From a virus, in the IMG/VR virus record IMGVR_UViG_3300002460_002971, positions 1 to 41,168 of that record: a stretch of 41,168 nucleotides of DNA; one strand, given 5' to 3'. Position 1 is the stretch's first letter. Every line of letters starts with the position of its first letter. The notes beneath the pieces were generated by a model. The model made no database searches. It saw only the letters and a list, made by a program, of their open reading frames with translations, and had not been told where the DNA came from. The position numbers were made by a program, and so were the translations under genes. Below are positions 38,847 through 41,168 of the stretch, piece by piece.

Positions 38847-39508
38847 ACCAGAACCGCTCATCCGCCGTCATGCAGCAGCGCACCGAACCGCACCAGAGCC
38901 TTGATGATTTCCCGACACCGCCTTGGGCTACCCGCGCATTGTGCGAGGATCTGCAAAACCCATGCGATGAACTGTGTGGCGGCAAGGCCCCCGCATGGAC
39001 CACCGGAACCATGACCTGCCGTGAACCAGCTGCAAATCGCGGCCATATGGTCAATCCTCTGCGCGAATATTTCCGCGATGTCGAAGCCAGCGACATCTTC
39101 GATTACGGCGCAGGCTATCCAGTCCGAGACTACCTGTTTGGACCCCTGCCAGATATGGTGGACTGGACCATCACAAACCCGCCCTTCCGGCTGGCTGAAC
39201 AGTTCATCGACCGCGCGCTGCAAACAAGCCGCATCGGCGTGGCGGTGATCGTCCGCACCGCCTTCCTCGAAGGCGTGGGCCGTCACAAGACCCTGTTCAC
39301 CAAACACCGCCCCGCTGCCGTGATGCAGTTCACCGAGCGGGTGGTGATGCACAAAGGCAAGCTGTCCGCCAAGGGCAGCACCGCCACAGCCTATTGCTGG
39401 ATCGTCTGGGAGCATGCCCACAGCGGGCCAACAGAATTCTGCTGGATCGCCCCCTGCCGCAAGCGCCTCGAACGCACCAGCGATTACCCGAAAGAGCCGC
39501 AGCCATGA
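38843..39508 (+). CDS. Probable SAM-dependent DNA methyltransferase, 221 aa
   Basis: Motif IV is TNPPF (about residue 114), the catalytic motif of adenine-N6 or related methyltransferases. The region CREPAANRGHMVNPLREYFR is a motif-I-like SAM site and EASDIFDYGAGYPV is motif II-like. Motif I lacks the usual Gly after Pro-Ala (AAN instead of ACG), so activity should be tested. It may protect phage DNA from host nucleases. Coupled by ATGA. Confidence 0.82.
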   Translation: MNQNRSSAVMQQRTEPHQSLDDFPTPPWATRALCEDLQNPCDELCGGKAPAWTTGTMTCREPAANRGHMVNPLREYFRDVEASDIFDYGAGYPVRDYLFGPLPDMVDWTITNPPFRLAEQFIDRALQTSRIGVAVIVRTAFLEGVGRHKTLFTKHRPAAVMQFTERVVMHKGKLSAKGSTATAYCWIVWEHAHSGPTEFCWIAPCRKRLERTSDYPKEPQP

Positions 39509-39720
39509 CAGACGCCATAGACGCCCGCATTGCCGCACTGGAAACCCTGCTGGCCCGCAATCTGGTGTTCGACCACGGCTCGGCAGAGGATGGGCTGGAC
39601 GCACTCGGCGGCTGGAACCGCATGTGCGATCTGGTGACGGCATACCGAGAGGCAAACCCGCTGCCGGAAAGCGATATCGAAATCCCGATGTCGGGCGAAG
39701 ATGGGGGGATTCCGTTTTGA
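39505..39720 (+). CDS. Hypothetical protein, 71 aa
   Basis: The ATG at 39505 overlaps the methyltransferase stop by 4 bases. The small acidic protein begins MTDAIDARIAALETLLARNL and ends EIPMSGEDGGIPF. Family unknown. Confidence 0.68.
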   Translation: MTDAIDARIAALETLLARNLVFDHGSAEDGLDALGGWNRMCDLVTAYREANPLPESDIEIPMSGEDGGIPF

Positions 39721-40172
39721 GCGAACTTCCCTATGCAACCTCAAAAGCCGGTCAGGGCCGAGAGAAGGAAATCCGCCAACTGTTGCGCGATGTAGGCGCA
39801 ACAGCCGTGGGCTTCATGGTGGACGATGACGCGGACATGGTGATTTGCCAATTCCGCCTGCATGGTCGCCAGATCACGGTGCCGGTGTCAGTCGGAGCCT
39901 ACGCCGCCGCATGGGTCAAAGCCTATCCATGTGGCCCACGGACAACGCGGGCGGATCACGCCAAGAAGTCCCGCGCTCAAGCTGAAATCGCCGTGTGGGC
40001 TGTTCTGGCCGACTGGATCAAAGCCCAAACCGCGATGATGATCTGCGGGCTGATGGATGCCGACACGGCTTTCCTGCCTCATATCCACGCGCAAGATGGT
40101 CGCCGGATTGCAGAAGTGATCGCAGGACCATCAGGCAAAAACTTGCTGCCGCCGCCGAAGGTGCAGCCATGA
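39717..40172 (+). CDS. Hypothetical protein, 151 aa (TTG start)
   Basis: The TTG at 39717 overlaps the previous stop (TTGA) and follows a GGGGGG stretch. The protein begins LSELPYATSKAGQGREKEIR and includes a helical DWIKAQTAMMICGLMDADTA section. I recall similar small early proteins in prophages but no function. Confidence 0.7.
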   Translation: MSELPYATSKAGQGREKEIRQLLRDVGATAVGFMVDDDADMVICQFRLHGRQITVPVSVGAYAAAWVKAYPCGPRTTRADHAKKSRAQAEIAVWAVLADWIKAQTAMMICGLMDADTAFLPHIHAQDGRRIAEVIAGPSGKNLLPPPKVQP

Positions 40173-40213
40173 CCGATTGGAACGATGAAACAGCGAGAGG
40201 AGCAACAGAATGA
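40169..40213 (+). CDS. 14-aa ORF bridging two early genes
   Basis: It starts with ATGA on the previous gene's stop and ends with ATGA on the PrtN-like start. AGAGGAG near 40196 also serves as ribosome site for the next gene. It may only be a translational bridge. Confidence 0.3.
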   Translation: MTDWNDETARGATE

Positions 40214-40470
40214 AAACCGTGTTCCTGTTGGCCGCTCGATATGACGGCCTGCCAGTGATCCCCGCTGATCAGGTCTGCCGCGACTTCTTCGCGCCAATGA
40301 CGCTGCCGAAGTTCATCGACAAGATCAACCGTGGCGAAATCACTCTGCCTCTTGTGCGGATGACAGACAGCCAAAAGGGCGCGCGCGGAGTGAACCTGAA
40401 TGACCTTGCGGCCTATATCGACGCACGATCTGATGCCGCTAGGCGCGAAGCAAAGGCAATGCAGGCCTGA
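40210..40470 (+). CDS. PrtN-family (pyocin activator-like) regulator, 86 aa
   Basis: MKTVFLLAARYDGLPVIPAD followed by VCRDFFAPMTLPKFIDKINR, LPLVRMTDSQKGARGVNLND and LAAYIDARSDAARREA is the PrtN family from end to end. Family members are small DNA-binding proteins with an excisionase-like HTH; in Pseudomonas PrtN activates pyocin genes. In temperate alphaproteobacterial phages this gene often stands next to the integrase. Here it is the last phage gene, next to the presumed attR, so a role as excisionase or int/late activator is plausible but inferred. Confidence 0.88.
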   Translation: MKTVFLLAARYDGLPVIPADQVCRDFFAPMTLPKFIDKINRGEITLPLVRMTDSQKGARGVNLNDLAAYIDARSDAARREAKAMQA

Positions 40471-40492
40471 TCCACAATTTTCCTACAGACAG

Positions 40493-40529
40493 AACGCCGT
40501 CAGATAACCAATTGGCGGCGTTTGTTTTT
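40493..40529 (+). terminator. Rho-independent terminator after the rightward operon
   Basis: AACGCCG (40493-40499) pairs with CGGCGTT (40516-40522), followed by TGTTTTTA. It ends the rightward early operon 22 bases past the PrtN stop. Confidence 0.75.
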
Positions 40530-40530
40530 A

Positions 40531-40772
40531 TAAAATATCAGGTGCAATCCATCATCGGAGCGACGGACAGGCGCGCGGCAGAGCGGACCACGGAATGATC
40601 ATGGGTCATGGCGGGTTCCGTCTTGGTCATAGCGGGCCTTTTTGCCTGCGATACAACAGAGGTGTCGCAGCATTCCGGCGGCTTCTAGCAAGCTTTGCCT
40701 GCGGTTTCCACCACCAAGCCACAATCAGACCGAAACGCGCAGACAGCACGGCGACACCCCGTTCCGGCCCGG
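40531..40772. other. Right junction: presumed attR region without genes
   Basis: This stretch separates the last phage gene from a probable host gene. I see only weak structure, such as GCGATAC...GTGTCGC near 40649-40669. No tRNA or long ORF is supported. attR should lie here or at the end of the neighbouring gene, but the core cannot be defined because attL is outside the window. Confidence 0.45.
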
Positions 40773-41168
40773 TCAATCCGCAACCAAAACGGCCCCTGAA
40801 CTGATCGCACCACCATTGACGGCCCCGATCACCGTCGAGGTGATCTGCGCCACCCGTGCGGTCGATGCGGTGACACGGTTCATAACCCGACCATCAATGG
40901 CCATCGCGTTGGCTGCGATGTTATAGGTAATATTTGCCGTCTCAGGGGCCGCGCCCATCTGGCCCAACCCCGCGCTGACCGCCAGAGCGGCCTCGGTTTT
41001 CGCAAGCCCCGCCAGACCATTCGCCCCGATCGAGATCTTTGCACGCCCCAGACCCTCGCCCAGACTAGGCAGCCCGCCAACCAGAACCTGAACATTGCTG
41101 ACCACGGCACCGGTATTGACCGCCCCCAGCACGGTCGAGTTGATCTGCGCGGTTGTCGAGGCAAGATG
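40773..41168 (-). CDS. C-terminal part of a repeat-rich protein, probably host (partial)
   Basis: The frame is open to the window edge, so the true start is outside. The visible 131 residues contain an internal repeat: TAQINSTVLGAVNTGAVV near the edge and VAQITSTVIGAVNGGAISS near the C-terminus, separated by a Gly/Ala-rich part (GANGLAGLAKTEAALAVS). This looks like a secreted or surface beta-repeat or adhesin-like protein. It lies beyond the phage operons and in opposite orientation, so it is probably chromosomal. Truncation by the integration event cannot be excluded. Confidence 0.65.
   Translation of the reverse strand, partial: HLASTTAQINSTVLGAVNTGAVVSNVQVLVGGLPSLGEGLGRAKISIGANGLAGLAKTEAALAVSAGLGQMGAAPETANITYNIAANAMAIDGRVMNRVTASTARVAQITSTVIGAVNGGAISSGAVLVAD

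Noticed and set aside
40531-40772. tRNA gene as attachment site
   Set aside because: I could not fold a cloverleaf or find the TTCGA-type T-loop with a matching acceptor stem.

Overview
The window is an almost complete temperate-phage genome of about 40.5 kb integrated in a GC-rich alphaproteobacterial chromosome. The coding style, the DUF2303 and PrtN-type genes and the kinds of relatives I recognise point to Rhodobacterales (Paracoccus/Rhodobacter-like), but the genus is an inference. The phage is a siphovirus: HK97-type capsid module, lambda-type tail module with a G/GT frameshift, and a holin/M15 endolysin/Rz-Rz1 lysis cassette. The left edge is the start codon of the integrase. The right edge lies past a PrtN-like gene and ends inside a repeat-rich gene that is probably host.

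Layout. (1) 1-2135, plus strand: integrase, then three small genes including an XRE-type regulator, behind a promoter-like sequence full of AGTAACTT repeats. (2) 20702-2142, minus strand: the late operon, reading HNH, TerS, TerL, portal, prohead protease, capsid, connector genes, tail tube, G/GT chaperone, tape measure, tail tip genes, lysis cassette, then fibre-like proteins. Most junctions are ATGA or TGATG overlaps. (3) 27607-20822, minus strand: replication block with a DUF1937 protein, a protein of seven tandem HTH-like modules, two small ORFs, a TOPRIM primase, a P4/D5-type helicase, a 0.4-kb cluster of 9-bp iteron-like repeats that is my candidate origin, and an unknown 234-aa protein. 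(4) 28069-31021: immunity region with small coupled leftward genes, an exonuclease-BRCT gene placed in the opposite direction, a Cro-like gene and a short CI-like repressor. (5) 31321-40470, plus strand: a long chain of small early genes including DUF2303, an HNH protein, Gp37/Gp68, DUF4326, an adenine-methyltransferase-like protein and PrtN.

How it works together (inference from sequence). Five 17-bp operator-like sites (consensus near ATGGAnnAAATyTCyAT) surround the cro/cI intergenic region and recur once upstream of the rightward operon. In both divergent promoters an operator sits between a TTGACG -35 and the -10, so the CI-like protein would shut off leftward and rightward early transcription as in lambda. 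In the circular phage the PrtN gene would lie directly upstream of attP and the integrase, so integration would separate int from the rightward operon.

Most worth following up: the iteron/quasi-palindrome origin candidate with the seven-HTH protein beside it, the twin operator-promoters, the unannotated -1 frameshift gene, the antisense exonuclease-BRCT insertion, and the HNH gene that carries the N-terminus of its neighbour.
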